DNA from: Bacteroidales bacterium | Lineage (GTDB): Bacteria; Bacteroidota; Bacteroidia; Bacteroidales; UBA932 | Direction of reading: 5' to 3' | Length of the DNA: 64,000 nucleotides | NCBI GenBank assembly: GCA_016282145.1 | Contig: JAEEJZ010000034.1 | Span: 1 to 64,000 of the forward strand | Shown: positions 45,109-54,213 of the stretch, piece by piece | Numbering within the stretch: position 1 is the stretch's first letter | Layout of the letters: every line of letters starts with the position of its first letter | Translations under genes and position numbers: made by a program | Notes under the pieces: generated by a model | The model's database searches: none | Told to the model about the DNA's origin: nothing | What the model saw: only the letters and a program-made list of their open reading frames with translations

Positions 45109-46728
45109 ATGGCAGAATTCAAATACGCCCCGATGTTTCAGTTGGGCAAAGACACGACAGAGTATTATCTGATTCCCGGTTCGGAGAAACTGGTTTCCAC
45201 CGCTTCCTTTGAGGGGCAGACCGTCCTGAAGGTGAGCCCTGAGGCCCTTACCCTGATGGCCCGCACGGCTTTCCGCGACGTGAGCTTCCTGCTGCGCCGC
45301 GCCCATAACCTTCAGGTGGCGAAGATCCTTTCCGATCCGGAGGCTTCCGACAACGACAAGTATGTGGCCCTGACCTTCCTGCGCAATGCGGAGGTAGCCG
45401 CCAAAGGCAAACTCCCGCTCTGCCAGGATACCGGCACCGCCATCATCCACGGCGAAAAAGGGCAGCGCGTATGGACCGGCTTCTGTGACGAGGAAGCCCT
45501 CAGCCTCGGCGTGTTCAAAACCTACACCGAGGAAAACCTGCGCTATAGCCAGAACGCCCCTCTGGATATGTACAACGAGGTCAACACCAAATGCAATCTG
45601 CCGGCGCAGATCGATATCGAGGCGACCGAGGGCGGAGAATACCGTTTCCTTTGCGTGACCAAGGGCGGCGGCAGCGCCAACAAGACCTATCTCTACCAGG
45701 AGACCAAGGCACGTATCCAGAATCCCGGAACCCTGGTGCCTTTCCTCGTGGAGAAGATGCGCTCGCTCGGTACGGCGGCCTGCCCGCCCTACCACGTCGC
45801 CTTCGTGATCGGCGGCACCTCGGCGGAAAAGAACCTGCTGACGGTGAAACTCGCCTCCACGCATTATTACGATTCCCTGCCGGAAACCGGCGATGAAACC
45901 GGCCGCGCCTTCCGCGACAAGGCCCTGGAGGCGCAACTTTTCGAGGAGGCCTGCAAGATTGGGCTCGGCGCCCAGTTCGGCGGAAAATATATGGCCCACG
46001 ACATCCGCGTGGTGCGCCTGCCCCGCCACGGTGCAAGTTGCCCCATCGGCCTGGGCGTCAGTTGCTCGGCCGACCGCAATATCAAGGCCAAGATCAATGC
46101 GCAGGGTGTCTGGATCGAGAAAATGGACGACAAGCCCTATGAACTGATTCCGGAGGCTTTGCGCGGAGCAGGGGAGAGCGGCAGCGTGCAGTTGGACATC
46201 GACCGTCCCATCCGGGAGGTCTGCGCCGACCTGAGCCGCTATCCGGTCGGTACCCGCCTGAGCCTGAACGGAACGATCATCGTCGGGCGCGACATCGCCC
46301 ACGCCAAACTGAAGGCCCGTCTGGATGCGGGAGAAGATCTGCCGCAGTATTTCAAGGAGCATCCCGTCTACTATGCCGGTCCGGCCAAAACCCCTTCGGG
46401 CATGCCTTGCGGCTCCATGGGGCCCACGACGGCGGGCCGTATGGATCCCTATGTGGACGAGTTCCAGTCCCGCGGCGGTTCCCTCATCATGCTGGCGAAG
46501 GGCAACCGCTCCCAGGCGGTGACCGACGCCTGCAAGAAATACGGCGGCTTCTACCTGGGTTCCATCGGCGGTCCCGCCGCCATCCTCGCACAGGAGAACA
46601 TCAAGTCCATCGAGTGTGTGGAATTCCCGGAACTGGGAATGGAAGCCATCTGGAAAATCAAGGTGCAGGACTTCCCGGCTTTCATCCTCGTGGATGACAA
46701 GGGGAACGACTTTTTCAAGCAATTCTGA
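45109..46728 (+). CDS. Fumarate hydratase, class I (Fe-S)
   Basis: Interconverts fumarate and malate with an oxygen-sensitive 4Fe-4S cluster. 539 residues, the fused one-chain form. Cluster cysteines are in [20 protein letters not shown] and [27 protein letters not shown] and the C-terminal [12 protein letters not shown] are family motifs. In an anaerobe it would serve fumarate respiration/succinate formation. Its stop overlaps the next start by one base. Confidence 0.93.
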   Translation: MAEFKYAPMFQLGKDTTEYYLIPGSEKLVSTASFEGQTVLKVSPEALTLMARTAFRDVSFLLRRAHNLQVAKILSDPEASDNDKYVALTFLRNAEVAAKGKLPLCQDTGTAIIHGEKGQRVWTGFCDEEALSLGVFKTYTEENLRYSQNAPLDMYNEVNTKCNLPAQIDIEATEGGEYRFLCVTKGGGSANKTYLYQETKARIQNPGTLVPFLVEKMRSLGTAACPPYHVAFVIGGTSAEKNLLTVKLASTHYYDSLPETGDETGRAFRDKALEAQLFEEACKIGLGAQFGGKYMAHDIRVVRLPRHGASCPIGLGVSCSADRNIKAKINAQGVWIEKMDDKPYELIPEALRGAGESGSVQLDIDRPIREVCADLSRYPVGTRLSLNGTIIVGRDIAHAKLKARLDAGEDLPQYFKEHPVYYAGPAKTPSGMPCGSMGPTTAGRMDPYVDEFQSRGGSLIMLAKGNRSQAVTDACKKYGGFYLGSIGGPAAILAQENIKSIECVEFPELGMEAIWKIKVQDFPAFILVDDKGNDFFKQF

Positions 46729-49700
46729 TGTCACGTCTCTTCCGGGTTTTGCTTGGTCTGGCGGCGGCACTGCTGGTGCTGTTCCTGCTGACGCTGGGCG
46801 CTTTGCAGCTTTTCCTCGGTTCCGGGAAGGCGGATGCGCTCGTGGCAAAATTGCTCCGGGAGAACATCGACGCGGAAGTCTCTTATGCGGATCTGCACGT
46901 TTCCGTCCTGAAGCGCTTCCCGCGGATGACGCTGAAACTGGACAGCCTGGAAGTCACTTATCCCCACTCGCGCTATGCGGCCTTCGACAGTGCCGCGGTG
47001 CGGAGCCGGCTGCTCGATGCCGGACGTGCCGATGCGGCCGATACGCTGCTGCGTCTGGGTTCGTTGCGCCTGTCCGTCAACCCCTGGACCCTGCTGACGG
47101 GCCGTTTGCGCATCAAATACGCCCTGCTTTCCGACCTGCGGCTCTACGCCCACGCCTATGACGACAGCACGGCGAACTGGCAGGTCCTGCCCCCTTCGCA
47201 GGAGAAGGAGAAGTCCGGCGGACTGATGCCGATATCCCTTGGTTTCCTGTCCCTGAAGGGGCGCAATGCATTGATTTATACGGCGCAGCAGGATACGGTA
47301 TTCGTCGCTGCGGCCCTGCGGTCGCTGGAAGCTTCGTCGGATTTCCATCTCGGAGAAGACCGTTTCCGCCTGCGGAGGACTTCCCTGGAACTGGATTCCC
47401 TCTTCCTGCACGGCCGTCTGCCTGCGGATACCCTGGCCTGCGGCCTGGAGCGGCTGGCCATCTCCGAACCCCATCCCCAGGTCTTCGATCTGGCCCTGCG
47501 TGCCCGGGCGATGCTGCTGACGGGAGCGCTGGGACGGCTGAGGGTGCCCTTGAACGCCAGCGGCCGCATCGGCTTTGAAAAATCGGCCGGCGGGATGGAA
47601 TTCGACATACACCGCCTTTCCGCGCGTTTGGCCTATCTTCCGCTGGAAGCCTCCGGATGGCTCCGGACGGGGGGTGGCGTCACCGATATGGATGCCCGGC
47701 TGAAAGTGAACGGAGCCCCTCTGGATACCCTGCTCCGGGAATACGGGCAGGCCTTCCTGAAAGATCCGTCCTGCATACGTACCAATGCCGTCCTGAGCCT
47801 GGATGCCAAGGCGAAAGGCCGTCTGGACAGCACTTCTTTCCCGCAGACGGCGCTGCAGCTGTCCGTTCCGCGTTCGAACCTGGAATACCGTCCCCTGGAA
47901 CTCAAGACCAGCCTGAGTGCCGAAGCGCACGCCTCCCTTTCCGAGGAGCGCCGGCTTGACCTTAGCCTGGACCAGTTCAAACTCTTTACCGCCGGCCTGA
48001 AGCTAGATGCGGATGGCTCCGCGACGGATGTGCTGGGCACGGATCCGCACCTGAAGGCTGCGCTGAACGGCGATGCGGACCTGTCCGAACTGGCCGCAAG
48101 GGTACCGGGGCTCCGGGAGATGAGCATGGACGGCCGGCTTGGCCTGGACGTCCGCGTCAAGACGACGCTGTCCCGTCTGCAGAACCTGGACCTTGCGGAG
48201 GATGACCTGTCGGCCCGTTTCCACGGCGGCAGCATACATTTCGCCATCCCTGCGGATACTTTCTCCGTACGGGCCCTCCGTCCTGAACTGGTGCTGCGCT
48301 CCGTTTCGGGCGGGCTGGTGGCCGGCGTCGGCCTGGACAGTGTCTTCGTGGGGCACGGCCGGCGGATGGCCGTCCGTGCGACGAGCCTGCGCAACAAAGC
48401 CTCCGTGCGGCGGCTCAACAAGGATGGGCAGGTCGTGACGCGGCTGGATTTCAAGACCGACGACGAGCGGGTCTTCCTGCGTATGGGACCGATGAAGTCC
48501 GGTGTCCGGAATGTCAAACTCGCGCTGGGCGCAGAGCAGCGGGTACGACCCTCGGACGGGCGCCGCAAACGTTTCCTGGATTCCCTGCAGCGGGTCTATC
48601 CCGGTACGCCGCGCGATTCGCTCCTGGCCCAGTTGCGCCGGCACTCGCCGCGCCGCCCCTTGCCTGACTATCTGAGCGAAAAGGATTTCCGGGCCTACGA
48701 TATCCATATTTCGGCAGGGGAGCAGGTGCTGAAACTGCTGCGCGAGTGGTCTCCCAGCGGTTCCATTTCCATTGCCAAAGGCTTCGTGGCTACGCCCGCC
48801 TTCCCGCTCCGTACCCGTTTCCGCGACATCGATGCCGATTTTGACGACCGCAACCTGCGCCTCAATTCCTTCCACGTCACTTCCGGCTCCTCGGATCTGT
48901 CGGCGCGCGGTTCCCTCGGCGGCCTGTTCCGCAATATGCTGGGACACGGGCTGCTGGATCTGAATATGGACCTGCATGCCGGTACGGTGAATGCGAATGA
49001 ACTGCTGGCGGCGATGACCCGCAAGGAGAAGATTTCCGCCGCCGCCTATACCGATACCGAAGATGATTCCGCCATCGTCACCGATACGCTCGTGAACGCG
49101 AAGGTGGATTCCCTTCCGATGGCGGTCATACCGGCGAATCTCCGTGCTGCCCTGCGTCTGCGGGCGGATTCGCTGCATTTCGTCTGTGTCGACGCGAAGC
49201 CCGTCGAGGCTTCCCTGAACATCCGCGAACGTACGGTGCAGTTGAAGGATGTGCACGTGTGCAGTCCGCTGGGGAATCTGGACCTGAGCGCCTACTTCTC
49301 CACCAAGACCAAGAAGGCGATGTCGGCCGGCGTGGACCTGAAACTCTCGGAAGTCTCCGTGCCGCTGGCGCTGCGGCTGCTTCCCAGTTTCGATGAGCTG
49401 GCCCCTCCGCTCAAGACCTTTGAAGGTAATGTGAACTGCGAGCTGTCCGCTACCACGCAGTTGGATACCAATATGAACGTGCTTATCCCTACGGTGGACG
49501 GCGTGGCCAAGGTATATGGCCGGAACATGCATATCTCCGATGCCGGGAACCTGCGGCTCGTCACTTCGCTGATGCTCTTCAAGAACAAGAATATCGGCCC
49601 CATCGGCGATATCTCCGCCAGCGCCTCCATCCACGATGCGCGGCTGGACATCTATCCTTTCCTGATGGATGTGGACCGTTATCAGCTGGCCCTGAGCGGG

Positions 49701-50147
49701 CTTTATGGTGTGGATGGTGCAATGGACTATTATGTCTCCATCCTCAAGTCCCCGCTGCCGCTCCGTTTTGGCGTACGGGTCTGGAACGGCGGTTCCGATG
49801 GGAAAATGCGCTACGCTCTGGGGAAGGCGCGGTATCTGGATTCCGGGATTCCGGTCTACAGCGAGTCGGTGGATTCGGTGCAGGTGAACATCGCTTCGGT
49901 CATCCGCAACATTTTCCAGCGCGGGGTACAACTGGCGAAGGGGGCCGAGCGGCATACGCTGCCGGCGGAGGATTTCGAGTTCTCCCCCCTGGAGCGCGAG
50001 AAGGTGGAGCAGTTTATCCTGGATACCCGGCAGAAGGAGGAGGAAGAGGAGTTCTTCGGGGATTTTGATGCGTGGATGGACAACGAAATAGAGAAGGATG
50101 CGTTGCAGTTGTCCACTACATTAAAGAGTAAGAAGAAAAAGAAATAA
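46728..50147 (+). CDS. AsmA-family envelope protein
   Basis: 1,139 residues. One N-terminal membrane helix (LLGLAAALLVLFLLTLGALQ), then a very long, beta-rich periplasmic part with the AsmA pattern: DAEVSYADLHVSVLKRFPRM at the start, and repeated DLSLDQF/DLDSLEV-like strands. Such proteins are thought to form lipid-carrying bridges or to help outer-membrane assembly. The tail is charged (KEEEEEFFGDF, KSKKKKK). TGATG overlap with fumarase. The exact role here is inferred from the family only. Confidence 0.82.
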   Translation: MSRLFRVLLGLAAALLVLFLLTLGALQLFLGSGKADALVAKLLRENIDAEVSYADLHVSVLKRFPRMTLKLDSLEVTYPHSRYAAFDSAAVRSRLLDAGRADAADTLLRLGSLRLSVNPWTLLTGRLRIKYALLSDLRLYAHAYDDSTANWQVLPPSQEKEKSGGLMPISLGFLSLKGRNALIYTAQQDTVFVAAALRSLEASSDFHLGEDRFRLRRTSLELDSLFLHGRLPADTLACGLERLAISEPHPQVFDLALRARAMLLTGALGRLRVPLNASGRIGFEKSAGGMEFDIHRLSARLAYLPLEASGWLRTGGGVTDMDARLKVNGAPLDTLLREYGQAFLKDPSCIRTNAVLSLDAKAKGRLDSTSFPQTALQLSVPRSNLEYRPLELKTSLSAEAHASLSEERRLDLSLDQFKLFTAGLKLDADGSATDVLGTDPHLKAALNGDADLSELAARVPGLREMSMDGRLGLDVRVKTTLSRLQNLDLAEDDLSARFHGGSIHFAIPADTFSVRALRPELVLRSVSGGLVAGVGLDSVFVGHGRRMAVRATSLRNKASVRRLNKDGQVVTRLDFKTDDERVFLRMGPMKSGVRNVKLALGAEQRVRPSDGRRKRFLDSLQRVYPGTPRDSLLAQLRRHSPRRPLPDYLSEKDFRAYDIHISAGEQVLKLLREWSPSGSISIAKGFVATPAFPLRTRFRDIDADFDDRNLRLNSFHVTSGSSDLSARGSLGGLFRNMLGHGLLDLNMDLHAGTVNANELLAAMTRKEKISAAAYTDTEDDSAIVTDTLVNAKVDSLPMAVIPANLRAALRLRADSLHFVCVDAKPVEASLNIRERTVQLKDVHVCSPLGNLDLSAYFSTKTKKAMSAGVDLKLSEVSVPLALRLLPSFDELAPPLKTFEGNVNCELSATTQLDTNMNVLIPTVDGVAKVYGRNMHISDAGNLRLVTSLMLFKNKNIGPIGDISASASIHDARLDIYPFLMDVDRYQLALSGLYGVDGAMDYYVSILKSPLPLRFGVRVWNGGSDGKMRYALGKARYLDSGIPVYSESVDSVQVNIASVIRNIFQRGVQLAKGAERHTLPAEDFEFSPLEREKVEQFILDTRQKEEEEEFFGDFDAWMDNEIEKDALQLSTTLKSKKKKK

Positions 50148-50171
50148 CCTGTTCGTGCTATTGTCGCTGAA

Positions 50172-50230
50172 TTGTCATCTGCTCCCTGTTGCTGCGCAAC
50201 CCTATCCGGGTAAATGGTCGTAGATAACAA
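50172..50230 (+). repeat. Dispersed structured repeat, copy D (decayed short form)
   Basis: Keeps GTTGC-TGC-GCAAC followed by CCTATCCGGGTAAATG, the core shared with the other copies, but has lost the GGGCAC/GTGCCC inner stem. The outer arms (about 50172-50182 and 50220-50230) still pair imperfectly: TTGT and ATCTGC with GTAGAT and ACAA. It lies between the AsmA-like gene and serB in a 130-base gap that holds nothing else but the serB upstream region. Confidence 0.65.
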
Positions 50231-50277
50231 CACAGCGCCAATGAACGCACTTCACAGTTTATTTTTCATAATATCAA

Positions 50278-51507
50278 ATGAATATGAATGAGATAGAGAT
50301 TATACAGGCCAATATCTACGGTTATGACAAACCGGGATTGGCGACGGCGCTGACGGAGATTCTGGCGCATTACGATGCGTTTGTGCTGGACATCGGCCAG
50401 GCGAATATCCATAGTTCGCTGGCGTTGGGCATCTTGTTCAAGACGACGCGGGACAAGTCCGGCTTCATTATGAAGGACCTGCTGTTCAAGTGTTCCGAAC
50501 TGGGCCTGAACATCCGTTTTGCGCCCGTGGAGGAGGAGGCCTATGCGGCCTGGGTGGCCCGGCAGGGGAGGAACCGTTATATCGTGACGCTGCTCGGCCG
50601 CCGCGTGACGGCGCGCCATCTCGCCGATGTGTCGAAAGTGATTTTCGAGCACGGGCTGAACATCGATGCCATCAAGCGCCTGACGGGCCGTATGCCGCTC
50701 GTCCCGGACGAAAGCGACCGGGAGAAGTCCTGTATCGAACTTTCCGTGCGTGGGAAACTGGATAACGAGGGACGCAAGTCCCTGCAGGCGGCGCTCGCGA
50801 CCCTGCCCGAAAAAGGGTTGGACATTTCCTTCCAGACGGACGATATCTACCGCCGCAGCCGACGGCTGATCTGTTTCGATATGGACTCTACGCTGATCAA
50901 CGCCGAATGCATCGACGAGTTGGCGGAAAAGGCGGGGGTCGGTGCCGAGGTGCGCGCCATCACGGAAAGCGCGATGCGCGGAGAGATCGATTTCTGCGAG
51001 AGTTTCACCCGGCGCGTGGCTTTGCTCAAGGGCCTGGACGAGAGCGTTATGGAAGAGATTGCCCGGAACCTGCCCTATAACGAGGGCCTGGAGCGGATGA
51101 TGATGATCCTCAAGCGCGTAGGTTACAAGACCGCCATCCTTTCCGGTGGATTTACCTATTTCGGCAAATACCTGCAGCAGAAATTCGGCTTCGACTACGT
51201 CTATGCCAACGAATTGGAGATTGTGGACGGGAAACTGACCGGCCGCTATGTCGGGGACGTCGTGGACGGTCGCCGCAAGGCGGAGTTATTGAAACTGCTC
51301 TGTCAGGTGGAGGGCATCAACCTGGCCCAGGCGGTGGCGGTGGGCGACGGTGCGAATGATCTGCCGATGCTCTCGCTGGCGGGGCTGGGCATCGCCTACC
51401 ACGCCAAACCCAAGGTCAAAGCCAATGCCCAGCAATCCATCTCGAGCATCGGCCTGGACGGCATCCTGTATTTCCTCGGGCTTAAAGATTCCCAGATTGA
51501 TCCGTAA
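50278..51507 (+). CDS. serB: Phosphoserine phosphatase with N-terminal ACT domains
   Basis: Last step of serine synthesis. 409 residues. The N-terminal about 185 residues form a regulatory part with two ACT-like repeats (QANIYGYDKPGLATALTEIL, IVTLLGRRVTARHLADV). The HAD phosphatase follows: CFDMDSTLINAECIDELA with the nucleophile aspartates, ILSGGFTYF, and GDGANDLPML. Since SerA here lacks an ACT domain, serine feedback, if any, may act on this protein; that is inference. Its end overlaps the convergent E2-like gene by 26 bases. Confidence 0.94.
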   Translation: MNMNEIEIIQANIYGYDKPGLATALTEILAHYDAFVLDIGQANIHSSLALGILFKTTRDKSGFIMKDLLFKCSELGLNIRFAPVEEEAYAAWVARQGRNRYIVTLLGRRVTARHLADVSKVIFEHGLNIDAIKRLTGRMPLVPDESDREKSCIELSVRGKLDNEGRKSLQAALATLPEKGLDISFQTDDIYRRSRRLICFDMDSTLINAECIDELAEKAGVGAEVRAITESAMRGEIDFCESFTRRVALLKGLDESVMEEIARNLPYNEGLERMMMILKRVGYKTAILSGGFTYFGKYLQQKFGFDYVYANELEIVDGKLTGRYVGDVVDGRRKAELLKLLCQVEGINLAQAVAVGDGANDLPMLSLAGLGIAYHAKPKVKANAQQSISSIGLDGILYFLGLKDSQIDP

Positions 51508-52333
51508 GCGGGGTCTCGAGCAGGGACGGATTCTGAAGGAAGAGAATCAGTTGACGCAAACCGCATACCCAGTACATTCCGTCGGCAAAACGCTCGTCCA
51601 TCACGATTTTTAACGGCATTGTCTTGCCTTTGACGATTTCCCCTCCCCGAACGATGGGGGTCATACTCTCTTTTCCCATTGAGAAGAAGAGGCCGGTGGT
51701 GCCGAAGTCGTAAAGGTGATGGTAGATGGACGGGCCCTTGATGGATTTGAGGTTGGTGACGAAGGCCGATGTGTGGAAGGGGCTGAGTTTCAGGATGGCC
51801 ATCGGCAACATACTGTGCTTGTCCATAAACTTGATGAGCCCTACCAGGATCTTGATCATGAAGTTCGGGGTGAACGTGAGCAGCCGGGCGAGTTTTTCCG
51901 TGCCGTTGTTGGCATCCGGGCGGGCATCCTCCTCGATGGCTGCATTGATTTTTTCGCGGATTTCGGCGATGGTCTCTTTCCCGTTGCAAGTGATTTTTAC
52001 GAGAGACTCCGCCGCGTCCAGGTCCAGACTTTTCTTGACGACGAAGGAGATCTGGATTTCGTTGTGTGCGTAAATGCGCCCGTTCATGACGAAGCGGTTC
52101 AATGCGGGATAAAGGGCCAGCCCCCGGACCATCGCGGCGATGAGGATATGCATATAGGTATACTGCACCCCATTCTCGGCCTGTTTATGGATGAAGGCGT
52201 CAAACCCGTCGCAATCAACATTATAGGTGGTAAAGTTAAGGGCGTCATACCGCGCGCTCATGATGTGGGGGACGATTTTCGAAATCGGGTCCAGGTCCTT
52301 GACCTTCTTCCCGTCAGGTCGGTATCCAAACAT
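51482..52333 (-). CDS. E2/CAT-like acyltransferase, lipoyl-less, His to Glu variant
   Basis: 283 residues with the fold of the catalytic domain of 2-oxoacid dehydrogenase E2 and chloramphenicol acetyltransferases, but no lipoyl or E1-binding domain. Core pieces: ALYPALNRFVMNGRIYAH, ISFVVKKSLDLDAAESLVKI, DERFADGMYWV. The usual DHRxxDG catalytic motif reads DERFADG, so the general-base histidine is glutamate. ATG 52333 is chosen over TTG 52342 because TATCTTTG (minus, 52340-52347) ends six bases before it. Function unknown; perhaps a transferase with other chemistry. Confidence 0.72.
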   Translation of the reverse strand: MFGYRPDGKKVKDLDPISKIVPHIMSARYDALNFTTYNVDCDGFDAFIHKQAENGVQYTYMHILIAAMVRGLALYPALNRFVMNGRIYAHNEIQISFVVKKSLDLDAAESLVKITCNGKETIAEIREKINAAIEEDARPDANNGTEKLARLLTFTPNFMIKILVGLIKFMDKHSMLPMAILKLSPFHTSAFVTNLKSIKGPSIYHHLYDFGTTGLFFSMGKESMTPIVRGGEIVKGKTMPLKIVMDERFADGMYWVCGLRQLILFLQNPSLLETPLTDQSGNL

Positions 52334-52377
52334 AACGGCCAAAGATAATGAATTTTTTGTTACCTTTGTAAGCTATC

Positions 52378-52459
52378 GCGGGTGTGTTGTAATTGGTAGC
52401 CAAGCCAGACTTAGGATCTGGTGCCTTCGTGCGTAAGGGTTCGAGTCCCTTCACCCGCA
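52378..52459 (+). tRNA. tRNA-Leu (TAG)
   Basis: 82 bases with acceptor GCGGGTG/CACCCGC, discriminator A, anticodon stem CCAGA/TCTGG around CTTAGGA (anticodon TAG), a long variable arm of the leucine class and T stem AAGGG/CCCTT. No encoded CCA. A -7 box TACCTTTG lies at 52361-52368. The murQ ATG follows after only 14 bases with no terminator. Confidence 0.95.
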
Positions 52460-52473
52460 CTTCCTCCTCAGCT

Positions 52474-53280
52474 ATGAAAACGACGGAGCAGGCATCAAAG
52501 TATAACGGACTGGAGCAAATGTCCGTGCCGGAGTTGCTCGAAGGGATCAACGCCGAAGATTGCAGTGTGCCCCAGGCCGTCGGTCGTGCCATCCCGCAGA
52601 TTACCACGCTTGTGGAAGGGATCGTGGAGCGTATGCGCCGCGGGGGCCGCGTCTTCTATATGGGCGCCGGGACCAGCGGCCGGCTGGGTATCGTGGATGC
52701 CTCGGAGATTCCGCCCACCTACGGCGTATCCGGCAAGTTCATCGGCATCATCGCCGGAGGTGACAGCGCCATCCGCAATGCCGTGGAAGGTGCGGAGGAC
52801 AGCCCGGAACGGGGCCGTGCGGACCTGATGGCTTTCCAGCCGGGGAAGGAGGATACGGTGATCGGCATCACCGCTTCCGGCGGCGCTCCCTATGTCATCG
52901 GCGCCTTACAGGCAGCGCGCGAAGTCGGGGCCTTGACCTCCTGCATCACCTGTAATGAGGACGCTCCCGTCGTCGCGTTCTCCGATGCTCCCGTCGTCGC
53001 ACCCGTGGGCCCGGAATTCGTGACCGGCAGTACCCGCATGAAATCCGGTACGGCGGCCAAACTGATTCTCAATATGATTTCCACCTCCGTGATGATCCGC
53101 CTGGGACACGTGCGCGGGAACCGGATGGTGGATATGCAACTGACCAATAAAAAACTGGTGGACCGCGGTACGCGTTTCATTATGGCCGAGACCGGCGAAG
53201 AGGACTATGAGCGCGCCAAGGCGCTGCTCCTTCGCTGGGGTTCCGTCCGCGAGGCCGTGGCGCACTATAAAGACGAATGA
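52474..53280 (+). CDS. murQ: N-acetylmuramic acid 6-phosphate etherase
   Basis: Splits the lactyl ether of MurNAc-6-phosphate, giving GlcNAc-6-phosphate for reuse. 268 residues. SIS-domain motifs: VFYMGAGTSGRLGIVDASEIPP, GGDSAIRNAVEGAED, GITASGGAPYVIGAL and VTGSTRMKSGTAAKLILNM, all typical. Residues upstream of ATG 52474 would be read through tRNA-Leu and are rejected. No promoter is seen between tRNA and gene, so they are probably cotranscribed. Works with namZ and the AmpG-like permease at 40.7-43.2 kb. Confidence 0.95.
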   Translation: MKTTEQASKYNGLEQMSVPELLEGINAEDCSVPQAVGRAIPQITTLVEGIVERMRRGGRVFYMGAGTSGRLGIVDASEIPPTYGVSGKFIGIIAGGDSAIRNAVEGAEDSPERGRADLMAFQPGKEDTVIGITASGGAPYVIGALQAAREVGALTSCITCNEDAPVVAFSDAPVVAPVGPEFVTGSTRMKSGTAAKLILNMISTSVMIRLGHVRGNRMVDMQLTNKKLVDRGTRFIMAETGEEDYERAKALLLRWGSVREAVAHYKDE

Positions 53281-53283
53281 ATC

Positions 53284-54213
53284 ATGAGTGAAGAACATCA
53301 TCACCATCATCACCACCACCATCATCACCATGCGCCCCAGTTGAGCGATGACCGCTCCCTGCGGCGCATCTATCTCATCTCCATCGTACTCAATCTGGGT
53401 TTTGTCGTCGTCGAAGCGGTCGCGGGCATAGTCTATAAGTCCCTCGGCCTGGTCTCCGATGCAGGGCACAACCTCAGTGACGTAGCCTCGCTGCTGCTGG
53501 CACTCATCGCCCTGCGCCTGATGCACAGCCATTCCAGCAAGGGCTACACCTACGGCTACCGGAAAAGCAGCGTACTGATTTCCCTGGCGAATGCCGTGCT
53601 GCTGCTCGTCGCAGTCGGCGCGATCATCATCGAAAGTATCCGGAAATTCAGCCATCCCGAGCCGCTGAACGGCGCCGTCATCTCCTGGACCGCCGGGGCG
53701 GGCATCCTCATCAACGGCCTGACCGCCCTGCTATTGATGAAGGCCCAGCATCACGACCTCAACTCCCGGGGAGCCTATCTGCATATGCTGGCCGATACGC
53801 TCGTTTCCGTGGGAGTCGTGCTCTCCGGCGTCGTCATCAGCCATACGGGCTGGTATGTGATCGATCCGGTCATCGGCCTGGTGATTGCCGTTGTAATCCT
53901 GTTCGGCACCTGGGACCTGCTCAGGGAAAGCGTGCGTCTGAGCATAGATGCGGTTCCGGAAGGCATCGATACGGAAGAAATTGCCGCAGCCATCCGGGGC
54001 TGCGAAGGGGTGGTGGAGATGCATCACCTGCATATCTGGGCCATCAGTACGACCGAGACGGCGCTGACGGCGCATCTGGTGGTGGAGAAGATGGACGGAG
54101 CGGATGCCATCGTACACTCCGTCAAGGACGTCCTTGCACAGAAGGGCATCCGCCATAGTACTTTAGAGTTGGAAACTTCCGCTTCCCCCTGCTCCGAACC
54201 CTCCTGCTGCTAA
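53284..54213 (+). CDS. Cation diffusion facilitator (Zn2+ efflux), His-rich
   Basis: 309 residues, six membrane helices, C-terminal cytosolic metal-sensing domain. Transport-site motifs DAGHNLSD (helix 2) and HMLADTLVS (helix 5) define a zinc-type CDF protein. Two extra metal-binding ends: twelve consecutive histidines at residues 5-16, and SPCSEPSCC at the C-terminus. Starts three bases after murQ. The last four bases overlap the convergent HAD gene. Substrate likely Zn2+, perhaps Cd2+ or Co2+. Confidence 0.92.
   Translation: MSEEHHHHHHHHHHHHAPQLSDDRSLRRIYLISIVLNLGFVVVEAVAGIVYKSLGLVSDAGHNLSDVASLLLALIALRLMHSHSSKGYTYGYRKSSVLISLANAVLLLVAVGAIIIESIRKFSHPEPLNGAVISWTAGAGILINGLTALLLMKAQHHDLNSRGAYLHMLADTLVSVGVVLSGVVISHTGWYVIDPVIGLVIAVVILFGTWDLLRESVRLSIDAVPEGIDTEEIAAAIRGCEGVVEMHHLHIWAISTTETALTAHLVVEKMDGADAIVHSVKDVLAQKGIRHSTLELETSASPCSEPSCC

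Noticed and set aside
52393..52473. murQ starting upstream at 52393
   Set aside because: Those codons run through tRNA-Leu; family homology begins just after ATG 52474.
53296..53331. Poly-histidine run as a cloning tag or contamination
   Set aside because: It is joined in frame to a complete CDF transporter within a normal operon, and histidine-rich ends are common in this family.
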